A stretch of 35,648 nucleotides of DNA. It comes from Lachnospiraceae bacterium UBA4316. GTDB taxonomy: Bacteria > Bacillota > Clostridia > Lachnospirales > Lachnospiraceae. The position numbers were made by a program, and so were the translations under genes. Position 1 is the first letter of the stretch, and each line of letters opens with the position of its first letter. This document shows positions 8,651-18,867 of this stretch, in pieces. Location of the stretch: positions 1 to 35,648 of the forward strand of contig DGUG01000207.1 in the NCBI GenBank assembly GCA_002394535.1. Reading direction: 5' to 3'. Under the pieces are notes generated by a model, which worked only from the letters and a program-made list of their open reading frames with translations, had not been told where the DNA came from and did no database searches.

Positions 8651-11308
8651 TTAAGGTAATAAATATTTCTCTTCAAAGGCTTCTCTCGGCATTGGTTTGT
8701 CGAAATAGAATCCCTGCACCATTCTGACATTCATGTTCTCAAGGGCCTTGAACTGATCCACTGTCTCAATACCTTCGACACATACACGAACGCCCAGCGC
8801 TTCAGCAAGCTCACCGATCATCTTCACAAATGACTGTGCATACTGGTCTGTAGCAAGATCCTTGACAAATGACTGGTCAACCTTTATGACATCAAGCGGA
8901 ATCTCACGAATGTGATTAAGTGATGAGTATCCTGTTCCAAAATCATCAAGTGCAATGCGGATTCCCAGTTTCTTGATACTGCCGAGAATCTTCTTCATGC
9001 GCTCCATATCGTTGATTGCAAGTGACTCGGTAACTTCGAGCGTCAGGTTTCTCGGGTTGACTCCGACTTCCTCCACGGTTTTCGAAATTGTATCAACTAT
9101 GTCATTCTGCATAAGCTGGACAACCGAAAGATTAACATTAACCTTATAGTACGGATGCCCGTTCTCATTCCAGTATTTAACCGCCTCGCAGGCTTTCTGT
9201 AACACATGATGACCGATGGGATTGATGAGTCCTAAGTATTCGGCAAGCGGGATAAAGTCCGCAGGTGAGATAAACCCAAGCTCAGCCGAATTCCATCTGA
9301 TAAGAGCTTCGGCTCCCGTACAGGGATTTCCGGGCTTTGTAATATCAACGATCGGCTGGTAATATACCTCAAACTGATCATAGTCCGTTGCGGTTGCTGC
9401 CCGCATACTTTTTTCCATGTCAAGGCGCTTGTATGCCTCTTCATCGGAAGAGTCGGTATAATGGGCCAGCTTATTCTTGCCGGATTTCTTGGCGGTATAC
9501 ATCGCAATATCAGCTTTACGGATAAGATCCTGAACAGTCTCGCCCTCATCGGGGAATGTAACAACACCGATACTCGAAGTACAGTAGTAATCGGCACCCT
9601 TTAAGAACCATGGCTTGTTAAACACAACCCTTATGCTTTCTATTATCTGTTCAAATCTGTCGTAACTTGTATGCGGAACCAGAATGACAAACTCGTCACC
9701 ACCCATACGGTAACATGTATTCTCAACACCGTTTATTCGTGTCAGACTGCTTGAAATCGCCTTAAGCAGCACATCACCATACTGATGGCCCAATCCGTCA
9801 TTGATATGTTTAAAATCATCGAGGTCAAGGTATATAACGGCACCTTTACCACCGCATTCCTTAGCCTCATCGATAATCCGAAGCAGATCTCTTTCGCAGC
9901 ACATTCTGTTATATAGGCCTGTAAGGAAATCATTGTTAGCCTGCTGCTCTATCTTCTTCTGGTACTGTTTCTTCTCGGTAACATCTATGATTGCGTAGAG
10001 AACAACCTTGCGTCCGTCTACCCACATCATATTTGTTGAAGTAACATCGTACCAGCGATTACGCTCTTTGTAGTTGACCTCGCGGTAACTTGATGCGGTA
10101 TTATATCTGCTGGATTCCTCAAACAGCCCGACAATAGCACCGCTTTTAATCTCGTTCTCGAATGTATTCTTGCACATCCTGTTAACGTATACGATATTTG
10201 AGCTGTTTACATCACGTACATATATAGCCGATCCTACGTTATCAAGTATTGTCTCAAGAGACTTGTATGAACTTGTGATGGAATTACGCTGAATACGGTT
10301 TGTTGCGCTTGACTGAATGACTTTGGTGGCATCCCCGAAAAACTTGACCTCATCTATGCCCCACTCCCTGTTAATCTTGTTATCTACATAGAAGGCATAC
10401 ATAGCAGTCTTGCCGTTTATTGCAATAGGTATCGCAACAGCGGCGGATACTCCGATAGAATCAAGCCAGTCACGGTTCTTCTCGTCTATTCTCGTCCGAT
10501 ATGAAATAATTCTGGTCTGGTCACCGATTTGTGCAAGGAAAGACTGGGACATTATGTCTATTACAGGATCAAGCGGTGATTCACCCGCAGCTACGTAACT
10601 TCCGATTATATCAATACCGTTACCGTCCCTATTGGGCCGGAGCACATATGCATGCGAAATCTCGGCATACTGACCTGTATAATCAAGTACTCTGTTTGCT
10701 ATAATCTCAAATGCATCATCAGATCCGAGTTGTGATACCACTCCGGTCATGGCTTCCGAACGCTTGAGAGCGTTCTGCATCTCTTCCGTTGTTGAGATCG
10801 CGCGCTTTGCATCTGCAACCGCGTTTGCCGTTGTATATTTTTCTCCGTAGATTCGGTTTGACACTTCACGTATCAAATCTATGGATGCATTAAACTTGTA
10901 AAGGGGAATTGTACTTTCGAAATTGTTGATATCATTCTCGCCGCCCTCATCGGGACCGATGCCGCATACAAACCAGGCAAATGCCGGTACCCCGCCAATC
11001 CTTACGCCCACCGTCGCAATCTTCATATTGCGATACCCGGTATTCTCTATGACCTGCTCTTCAACGGTATTAAACAGTACACGATTAATAGCAGCCCTTA
11101 TCTGCATCTCATCAAGAAGCTTAACTACGCGGCCTATCTCATCAGGATTTCCTGACATCTCCGTGACACGTTTACCTGTTTCATCAACACAAAAAATAAA
11201 CAGGTTCGCAACCTGCGCATATACATCCTGCAGCTCCTGAAGCCGCGCGGTATCTATCATAAACTTACCGGAAAGATTGCTTTCCCTGATTCTATCATCA
11301 AAATTCAT
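8651..11308 (-). CDS. PocR-like/GAF/PAS/GGDEF/EAL cyclic-di-GMP turnover protein
   Basis: 885 residues without an obvious membrane segment. Order: PocR-like N-terminal sensor (about 15-170, starting IDTARLQELQDVYAQVANLFIFCVD), GAF-like domain (about 185-340), PAS (about 345-455), GGDEF (about 460-625) and EAL (about 640-880). The diguanylate cyclase motif RMGGDEF is intact (GGDEF at 536-540); the RxxD inhibitory site five residues upstream is not present. The phosphodiesterase motif is intact (GAEAL, Glu667), as are LEVTES, DDFGTGYSSL and KVDQSFV. Both activities are therefore possible, and net direction probably depends on the sensor domains. It is embedded between purine genes, with guaB supplying the GTP branch; a regulatory link is inferred only. 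Confidence 0.9.
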   Translation of the reverse strand: MNFDDRIRESNLSGKFMIDTARLQELQDVYAQVANLFIFCVDETGKRVTEMSGNPDEIGRVVKLLDEMQIRAAINRVLFNTVEEQVIENTGYRNMKIATVGVRIGGVPAFAWFVCGIGPDEGGENDINNFESTIPLYKFNASIDLIREVSNRIYGEKYTTANAVADAKRAISTTEEMQNALKRSEAMTGVVSQLGSDDAFEIIANRVLDYTGQYAEISHAYVLRPNRDGNGIDIIGSYVAAGESPLDPVIDIMSQSFLAQIGDQTRIISYRTRIDEKNRDWLDSIGVSAAVAIPIAINGKTAMYAFYVDNKINREWGIDEVKFFGDATKVIQSSATNRIQRNSITSSYKSLETILDNVGSAIYVRDVNSSNIVYVNRMCKNTFENEIKSGAIVGLFEESSRYNTASSYREVNYKERNRWYDVTSTNMMWVDGRKVVLYAIIDVTEKKQYQKKIEQQANNDFLTGLYNRMCCERDLLRIIDEAKECGGKGAVIYLDLDDFKHINDGLGHQYGDVLLKAISSSLTRINGVENTCYRMGGDEFVILVPHTSYDRFEQIIESIRVVFNKPWFLKGADYYCTSSIGVVTFPDEGETVQDLIRKADIAMYTAKKSGKNKLAHYTDSSDEEAYKRLDMEKSMRAATATDYDQFEVYYQPIVDITKPGNPCTGAEALIRWNSAELGFISPADFIPLAEYLGLINPIGHHVLQKACEAVKYWNENGHPYYKVNVNLSVVQLMQNDIVDTISKTVEEVGVNPRNLTLEVTESLAINDMERMKKILGSIKKLGIRIALDDFGTGYSSLNHIREIPLDVIKVDQSFVKDLATDQYAQSFVKMIGELAEALGVRVCVEGIETVDQFKALENMNVRMVQGFYFDKPMPREAFEEKYLLP

Positions 11309-11311
11309 ACA

Positions 11312-13557
<2,246 letters not shown>

Positions 13558-13581
13558 TCATATATCTAATGTGTCTCTTGA

Positions 13582-14085
13582 TTAGTATTCTATTACTTTG
13601 CGCGGAAATACATTCTTTATCGCGCGGAGCATTTCTTCATTCGGCTCAAAATTAACAAGCACCGTGCCTTCCCTGCCTGTTTCGTAAACTATTGAAAATA
13701 CTTTTCTATCCTCCTCGAGGGATGTAAAATCATACACCTTAAGGTTCCTTGCTTTGTAAGAATCCAATTCATGCGAGTTAACCGGTGCAATGCATTCCAT
13801 CTTGTTAAGATCAACGGTATACACGTTTTTACGTTTTTCCTTTGACATAATTTTGTCTATCGAAATCTCACGGTCAATATACAGATACTCATATTCGATA
13901 TCAAGTCTCGGAAATACAAAATATGCCACAGCGGCAAGCGCTGCGGCTATTACTATAAGAAAACCGCTACTTACAATCCCGAGAAGAAAGAATAAAACCG
14001 AAAGCACATAACAGGCAATCCGTCCGACCCCGACAAGCGGATTTTTCTTTCTTGCCACCATTACCTCTACATAAGTATCGTTCAT
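13582..14085 (-). CDS. DUF6106-like small membrane protein
   Basis: 167 residues. A short basic N-terminus (MNDTYVEVMVARKKNP) precedes two adjacent hydrophobic segments (about 20-60), and the remaining 105 residues form a soluble domain with LYIDREISIDKIMSKEKRK and VLVNFEPNEEMLRAIKNVFPR. It resembles the uncharacterised DUF6106 proteins of Lachnospiraceae; no enzymatic residues are evident. The ribosome binding site GGAGG is 7 bases before the ATG. It is the first gene of the minus-strand run, 39 bases upstream of guaB, and is divergent from the GT-C gene at 14216. Confidence 0.7.
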   Translation of the reverse strand: MNDTYVEVMVARKKNPLVGVGRIACYVLSVLFFLLGIVSSGFLIVIAAALAAVAYFVFPRLDIEYEYLYIDREISIDKIMSKEKRKNVYTVDLNKMECIAPVNSHELDSYKARNLKVYDFTSLEEDRKVFSIVYETGREGTVLVNFEPNEEMLRAIKNVFPRKVIEY

Positions 14086-14122
14086 TTTTATCCTCCGGAA
14101 AAACAGTCCAGTCTATCAGATA

Positions 14123-14151
14123 ATATTAATATCCGTTTCAAAGTTTATCAA
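14123..14151 (-). promoter_or_regulatory. Weaker candidate promoter for the 14085 gene
   Basis: On the minus strand TTGATA (14146-14151), a 17-base spacer and TAATAT (14123-14128). It would start transcription near 14116, about 30 bases before the ATG. It competes with the better -10 at 14184-14192 and may be fortuitous in this AT-rich gap. Confidence 0.3.
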
Positions 14152-14180
14152 TAGGAAAATCCACCGAAATGTTTTATGTG

Positions 14181-14209
14181 TTGATTATATCATAAATTTT
14201 GGTTATATT
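14181..14209 (+). promoter_or_regulatory. Promoter of the plus-strand operon, placing the start site at the ATG
   Basis: TTGATT (14181-14186), a 17-base spacer and TATATT (14204-14209). Normal spacing from the -10 puts the first transcribed base at or next to the A of ATG 14216. No Shine-Dalgarno exists upstream, so a leaderless mRNA is predicted. The -35 shares bases 14184-14186 with the minus-strand -10. Confidence 0.45.
14184..14192 (-). promoter_or_regulatory. Extended -10 promoter for the 14085 gene and downstream operon
   Basis: On the minus strand the sequence reads TGATATAAT, a perfect extended -10 (TGnTATAAT). No good -35 is visible 17 bases upstream, which is usual for extended -10 promoters. 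Initiation would be near 14177, giving a leader of about 90 bases. The element overlaps the -35 of the plus-strand promoter. Confidence 0.5.
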
Positions 14210-14215
14210 TTGACT

Positions 14216-16057
14216 ATGATCATTTTAAATATAATAATAATCATATTTGCCTCTGTAATAATTGCCGACCTGTTTGACAAAAAGGTGGAAGATTTGTTGC
14301 CGCCTGTGCTTTTTATGATGCTTATTGTATTATACAGCATCGCCATTTTGGGAAAATCCCACCACTCATATCAGGCAACCGCTATCTTGTTCGGCATTTT
14401 AATGATCATCTATTTCATTAAGAAAAGAAGAGTACTTCCCCGTGTGACATTTTTTAAAGACAACGTTTTTACCCCGGGTTTTATCGCATATCTTGTTGTA
14501 ATCATTCTATCTTTCACCGCATACAGCAATCATTTTGTTACAGTATGGGATGATTTTCACTATAATGCCACTTTTCCCAAAGACATGTTCTACTATGGAA
14601 CGATGCCGTCCGGAAGTCACAGTGCTACTTTTTACAGAAGTTATCCACCTCTCATGCAGCTGTTTTTCTACTGGGGATTTCAGGGGGCGAAGACATTTTC
14701 CGAACCCATGATGTTCCAATACAAGATGTTTCTCATCTATACATGTATGCTTCCGATCTTCAAACTTGTTTCGACCGTCGAGACCTTCCTGAACAAACTG
14801 ATTTTATCAATCATAATCTTTGCACTGCCTTATCTTTTTATGTATGAACTGATGGAAAGTCTGTCCATGGATACATTCATGGCAGTACTGTTCGGTTATT
14901 CGCTTATAGGTGTCATATATAATGAAAAGCAGGATATACTCTCATATACAGGGATTATCTCTTCGCTTGCCTGCCTGACGCTTGTCAAGCAGATAGCTCC
15001 TCTGTTTTCCGTTATAGTGCTCGGTACATGGCTTGTCACAGACCTGTATAGGTATGTTAGAGGAAAAGAGAACAGATCTCTTCTTCAGTTTGTTCCGCTT
15101 GCAGTTTCTTCACTTACGAGTCTCGGTTGCTGGCTTTCCTGGAAGGTCTTCTGCAACATCAAAGGAAATACCGTATACCTGTCGGACAAACTTGCTTCAA
15201 GTGTCGGCAGTGGAGGGTTATCACTCCCTTCATACGGTCTCGGCACAATCAAACAATATTTTAATGCGATATTTACCTGTCATCTGAATCTTCAAAGAAA
15301 CAGTCTGACCCTTTTTGCGGCAGTCATTGTTTCGATTGTGATCATAATTATGTCTTTTAGGGAACAGACAAAGGATGACAGCGTCCAAAAAGCCGGTCTT
15401 CTGGTTGTTTTTCTTGGAATGATAGGGTATCTTGCAGTATTACTGTACACATATCTGTATGTATTCGAGCAGTGGGAAGCAGACAGCCTGTCCAGCATAG
15501 ACAGATATTTTGGCACATACTCACTGGCACTTTTGTATATAGCTGTTTACCGTTTATTCATGTTCTGCCGGACCAATATACGTCCAAAAGCCCTGGTTGT
15601 GCTTGCAATAACTCTCATTACTTTTCCATGGATGTTCGCTTATAATAACCTCATCCCTTCAAATTATTTAAAAACCCATGGCGAAGCAAGAGCAATCATG
15701 GATGAGGCAAGGCTTGAGGCCGATAATGTTTCGCCCCATGAAATAGAGGCACGAAAGGTAGTTATAGTTAACTGCGAAAGTAATTCACTGTACTCCCGCG
15801 GGCTGACATACGAGCTTATACCCCTTGTTCCGGCTGAATTCGTTATAAACGACGGAAATGACTGCTCCGGAGAACTTCTTGATAAATGCCTTGATGAGAA
15901 CGCTTATTATGTATATTTTGCAGACAGACTAACCCGGGATGACACCCTTGCGAGTGCGTACACTTCCGCGATCGAAGATAATACCGCTCCGGAAAACGGA
16001 AGTCTTTACTATTTTGATGAAGACCGTGGTATAATATGCAAAAACCGACCGGAATGA
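14216..16057 (+). CDS. GT-C-like polytopic membrane protein, probable lipid-linked sugar transferase
   Basis: 613 residues with about eleven hydrophobic segments over residues 1-480 and a soluble tail of about 130 residues. After the early membrane segments comes VTVWDDFHYNATFPKDMFYYG, then SYPPLMQLFFYW; an acidic motif in the first extracytoplasmic loop is typical of the GT-C fold, whose members use polyprenyl-phosphate sugars as donors. It overlaps a GtrB/DPM-like GT2 gene, the enzyme type that makes such donors, so the pair probably decorates a surface polymer. A TTG at 14210 also opens the frame; ATG 14216 is chosen because it fits the promoter start site. No ribosome binding site is visible. 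No specific family was recognised. Confidence 0.65.
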   Translation: MIILNIIIIIFASVIIADLFDKKVEDLLPPVLFMMLIVLYSIAILGKSHHSYQATAILFGILMIIYFIKKRRVLPRVTFFKDNVFTPGFIAYLVVIILSFTAYSNHFVTVWDDFHYNATFPKDMFYYGTMPSGSHSATFYRSYPPLMQLFFYWGFQGAKTFSEPMMFQYKMFLIYTCMLPIFKLVSTVETFLNKLILSIIIFALPYLFMYELMESLSMDTFMAVLFGYSLIGVIYNEKQDILSYTGIISSLACLTLVKQIAPLFSVIVLGTWLVTDLYRYVRGKENRSLLQFVPLAVSSLTSLGCWLSWKVFCNIKGNTVYLSDKLASSVGSGGLSLPSYGLGTIKQYFNAIFTCHLNLQRNSLTLFAAVIVSIVIIIMSFREQTKDDSVQKAGLLVVFLGMIGYLAVLLYTYLYVFEQWEADSLSSIDRYFGTYSLALLYIAVYRLFMFCRTNIRPKALVVLAITLITFPWMFAYNNLIPSNYLKTHGEARAIMDEARLEADNVSPHEIEARKVVIVNCESNSLYSRGLTYELIPLVPAEFVINDGNDCSGELLDKCLDENAYYVYFADRLTRDDTLASAYTSAIEDNTAPENGSLYYFDEDRGIICKNRPE

Positions 16058-16062
16058 TAACA

Positions 16063-17031
16063 ATGAACAACAGACAAACTCCTATTCTCGTTCTCGTAGT
16101 TCCGTGCTACAACGAAGAAGAAATAATTGAAAAAACTTCCGGCGTACTTGCCGATAAGCTTGGACGCCTTGAGAATGATGACGTTATATCACATAAAAGC
16201 CGTATTCTTTTTGTCGATGACGGAAGCCGTGATAACACATTCCATATTCTTCACAAACTATCGGAGCAGAATCCGATTTTTTCCGTTATCAAGCTTGCAG
16301 GAAACAGCGGACACCAGAATGCCATTCTCGCCGGAATGATGACAGCCAGGGACACTGCGGATATTGTAGTTACTATTGATGCGGACCTTCAGCAGGACAT
16401 TGAGGCACTGGATGATTTTATCGCTAAATATAACGAAGGCTGTGAGATAGTGTATGGTGTTCGAAACGACAGAGACTCAGACGGGTTCATGAAGAAACTG
16501 ACCGCGTCCATGTATTATAAACTGATGAGATCCATGGGGAGCAAAGTTATACCTAACCATGCGGATTACCGCCTTATATCTGCAAAAGCCCTTAATGCGT
16601 TGTCTCAATACTCCGAAGTAAATCTGTTTCTGCGCGGACTCATCCCGACAATGGGATTTAAGTCCGATATTGTTTACTTTGATGTCAAAGAGCGGGAAGC
16701 CGGATCAAGCAAATATACTCTCAAAAAGATGCTCAATCTTGCTATGAACGGAATCACTTCATTTAGCACCACACCTCTCCATCTTATAAGTGGCGCAGGA
16801 ATTATAGTCGTTCTCGGTGGACTTGTAATGCTGATAATTACTATAGTTGATTGGATATACGGCAAAAATGTTCCCGGATATACGACCCTTCTTACTGTTA
16901 TGCTTATAGTAGGCGGAGCCATACTTCTGTCCCTTGGTGTTATCGGTGAATATATTGCCAAGGTTTACATGGAAGCCAAGCACCGCCCCCTGTACATAAT
17001 TGACTCCGTAATATGGCATGATATAGACTAA
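16063..17031 (+). CDS. GT2 polyprenyl-phosphate glycosyltransferase (GtrB/DPM1-like) with two C-terminal TM segments
   Basis: About 322 residues. GT-A catalytic domain: VVPCYNEEE, FVDDGSRDNT, NSGHQNAILAGM, and the DxD-type IDADLQQD; then the HADYRLISAKAL acceptor region and an amphipathic REAGSSKYTLKKM. Two membrane segments (about 225-290) follow, as in GtrB, YkoT and similar enzymes that transfer glucose or another sugar from a nucleotide donor to undecaprenyl phosphate on the cytoplasmic face. It should feed the GT-C-like protein encoded just upstream. The frame also opens at ATGs 16036 and 16054, overlapping the upstream gene; ATG 16063 is preferred because only it has even a weak GGA at proper distance. 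Confidence 0.87.
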   Translation: MNNRQTPILVLVVPCYNEEEIIEKTSGVLADKLGRLENDDVISHKSRILFVDDGSRDNTFHILHKLSEQNPIFSVIKLAGNSGHQNAILAGMMTARDTADIVVTIDADLQQDIEALDDFIAKYNEGCEIVYGVRNDRDSDGFMKKLTASMYYKLMRSMGSKVIPNHADYRLISAKALNALSQYSEVNLFLRGLIPTMGFKSDIVYFDVKEREAGSSKYTLKKMLNLAMNGITSFSTTPLHLISGAGIIVVLGGLVMLIITIVDWIYGKNVPGYTTLLTVMLIVGGAILLSLGVIGEYIAKVYMEAKHRPLYIIDSVIWHDID

Positions 17032-17041
17032 TATATAACAA

Positions 17042-17986
17042 ATGACTAATAATACTTCCCCTGTAATTGATATTCATGCGGACGATTATGCACTCAGTCC
17101 CAACACTTCCCGCGAAATACTGGAGCTCATGCATGACGGTATACTTGACAGCATCAGCATCATCCCGAATATGACATGCTTTGATGAATGCATGGATATG
17201 TTAAAGTGCCAAATCCCTGATCTTCCGTTTCTTCCCAAAATGTCCGTCCACTTAAATCTGGTGGAAGGGCTCCGGTTATCCGGCTCCGACAATACATACG
17301 AGACTCCACTCATACAATCAACCTGGAAGAGCCTGTTTCTGGCTTCATACGATCCCATGCACAGAAATACGGTTAAAAATCAATTAAGATCGGAAATATC
17401 GGCGCAGATAAAGCGTGTTCAGCCTTTGATAGACGAATGCATAAGGATTGCCGTATCAGCCGATATTCCATGTATCCAGACGCGCATAAGAATAGACAGC
17501 CATCAGCACACACATATGATCCCGGTTGTATGGGATGCGCTTTGCGAGTGCCTTGAAGCGGATCATCTTGAGCCCGAATACATCCGAAACTCCAGGGAGC
17601 CTCTGACACCTTTTCTTAAAAAACTGTCGCTGATACCCGGCTATGGTTTCGCCAATCCGATAAAAAATCGAATCCTCAGTTTTTATTCCGCAAGACCGGA
17701 TAGATGGGCCGAGAAAAACGGGGCTGGCAAAATGTATCTGTGGGGTCTGATGATGAGTGGCAGGATGGATGCCGAAAGAATCAAAACACTGTACCCGCTT
17801 GTCACATCAACTGCCAGACAAGACGGAAGAAGTCTGGAAATACTGTTTCATCCGGGCCAAATGCTTGCCGAAGAAACAACCAATGAAGTTGCAAAGGCTG
17901 CAGCGGATGATTTTTACCTTTCGGATAACAGAAGTGCAGAAAAAAAAGGCGCGAGATGTGCCCACGCCCTGTCGCATACAATATAA
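17042..17986 (+). CDS. ChbG/YdjC/HpnK-like carbohydrate deacetylase
   Basis: 314 residues. Metal-binding motifs of the YdjC (PF04794) family are present in order: IDIHADDYALS at the start, KMSVHLNLVEG, RIDSHQHTHMIP and ILFHPG near the C-terminus. Relatives remove N-acetyl groups from chito-oligosaccharides or from lipid-linked sugars (HpnK). As third gene after a GtrB-like enzyme and a GT-C-like protein, it may deacetylate an amino sugar attached by that pair; this is inference. The ATG follows the GT2 stop by 10 bases with no recognisable Shine-Dalgarno. It converges on the 17996-18793 gene with a 9-base gap and no convincing terminator between them. Confidence 0.88.
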   Translation: MTNNTSPVIDIHADDYALSPNTSREILELMHDGILDSISIIPNMTCFDECMDMLKCQIPDLPFLPKMSVHLNLVEGLRLSGSDNTYETPLIQSTWKSLFLASYDPMHRNTVKNQLRSEISAQIKRVQPLIDECIRIAVSADIPCIQTRIRIDSHQHTHMIPVVWDALCECLEADHLEPEYIRNSREPLTPFLKKLSLIPGYGFANPIKNRILSFYSARPDRWAEKNGAGKMYLWGLMMSGRMDAERIKTLYPLVTSTARQDGRSLEILFHPGQMLAEETTNEVAKAAADDFYLSDNRSAEKKGARCAHALSHTI

Positions 17987-17995
17987 GCTTAAATC

Positions 17996-18793
17996 TTATT
18001 CTATAAGGAATTTCAGGAACTCTATCGCATGATCAACTCTCTTTGAATTAGCGGCTATCGTAAAGACTACCCTGTCACCTTCCGTATCGGCCACCGGATA
18101 AGCTCCATTTTCCCCCATGTTGTTAAGATATGCACAATCATCAAGATAAATGCCTGCCCAGTAAGGTGTGACATCTTCACCTTCGTAATCTTCTATTTCA
18201 TCCTTTGAGGGATCAAAGTAATAGAATTCATAACCCCGATCCTCAAGATCTTCCTTGAGATCCTCCGGGATTATCACACTAAAATCCGCATAGTTGTCGC
18301 AATTGGCCGGTCCTTCCATTATCTCTTTAGGACCAATGACTACATCAAGCTCTCCCGCGGAATAGTTTGCAATAAGTCTTTGCTGGTATGCCAGCATCGT
18401 CGTATCATAGTTCTCCACGGACAGCGTTGTATCCATGCCTATAGTAAGATGCTCTTTCGTAAGATCAATACCTTCTGCCTTAACAAAGTCATCATAAAGT
18501 GTATTGGACTTGTCGTACCCGAAATAAGTGTTGAGCATTTCGGCATACAAATAAGTCGGTTTGGAATTCTCGCGGTAATCCCTTATAAATACACAAACAG
18601 CAATAATGGCAATAACCGCCCCTATGATCCACCACTTGTAGTAATCCCAGATGTATTCGGCCTTCTTCGTGCCGGAAAGCTCCGAAAACTTCTCATCCTG
18701 CTTTTCGGACTGATCCCTGATAAGCCCTGCCAATCCATCTGATGCCGTTTCCTCATTCTGTATTGCTTTGTTATTCTCAAGTTCTATTCTCAT
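17996..18793 (-). CDS. Membrane-anchored protein of unknown function
   Basis: 265 residues. A hydrophilic, charged cytoplasmic N-terminus (about 50 residues) precedes one membrane segment (about 53-72, KWWIIGAVIAIIAVCVFI) and an acidic extracytoplasmic domain of about 190 residues. The outer part has a periplasmic-binding-like feel (DVVIGPKEIMEG, then FSVIIPEDLKEDLEDRGYEFYY and a C-terminal AIEFLKFLIE), suggesting a tethered solute-binding-like domain, but no family is certain. It is 74 bases downstream of rfbH, and a 13-bp inverted repeat fills much of that gap. No Shine-Dalgarno is visible before the ATG. Confidence 0.6.
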   Translation of the reverse strand: MRIELENNKAIQNEETASDGLAGLIRDQSEKQDEKFSELSGTKKAEYIWDYYKWWIIGAVIAIIAVCVFIRDYRENSKPTYLYAEMLNTYFGYDKSNTLYDDFVKAEGIDLTKEHLTIGMDTTLSVENYDTTMLAYQQRLIANYSAGELDVVIGPKEIMEGPANCDNYADFSVIIPEDLKEDLEDRGYEFYYFDPSKDEIEDYEGEDVTPYWAGIYLDDCAYLNNMGENGAYPVADTEGDRVVFTIAANSKRVDHAIEFLKFLIE

Positions 18794-18809
18794 GTTCTAC
18801 GCTAATACT

Positions 18810-18852
18810 GTGTCCGACAAATGAATTTTCTCGGAAACAATTTGTCGGACAC
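18810..18852. repeat. 13-bp perfect inverted repeat with 17-base loop
   Basis: Arms GTGTCCGACAAAT (18810-18822) and ATTTGTCGGACAC (18840-18852) pair perfectly. The loop contains a small inner TTTC/GAAA pairing. No T-tract follows on either strand, so a simple intrinsic terminator is unlikely. On the minus strand it lies between the rfbH stop (18868) and the 18793 start. It could be an operator, an attenuator or a dispersed repeat. Confidence 0.7.
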
Positions 18853-18867
18853 CTTAATTTATGGTAA

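Noticed and set aside
9302..9314. GAGC-TTCG-GCTC hairpin in the EAL domain
   Set aside because: A 4-bp stem inside conserved coding sequence for the EAL motif; it does not fit the GNA-triloop rule and is explained by codons.
17975..18015. Bidirectional terminator between the convergent genes
   Set aside because: Only short ATAAG/CTTAT pairings of about 5 bp are present, overlapping coding ends, with no GC-rich stem or T-tract.
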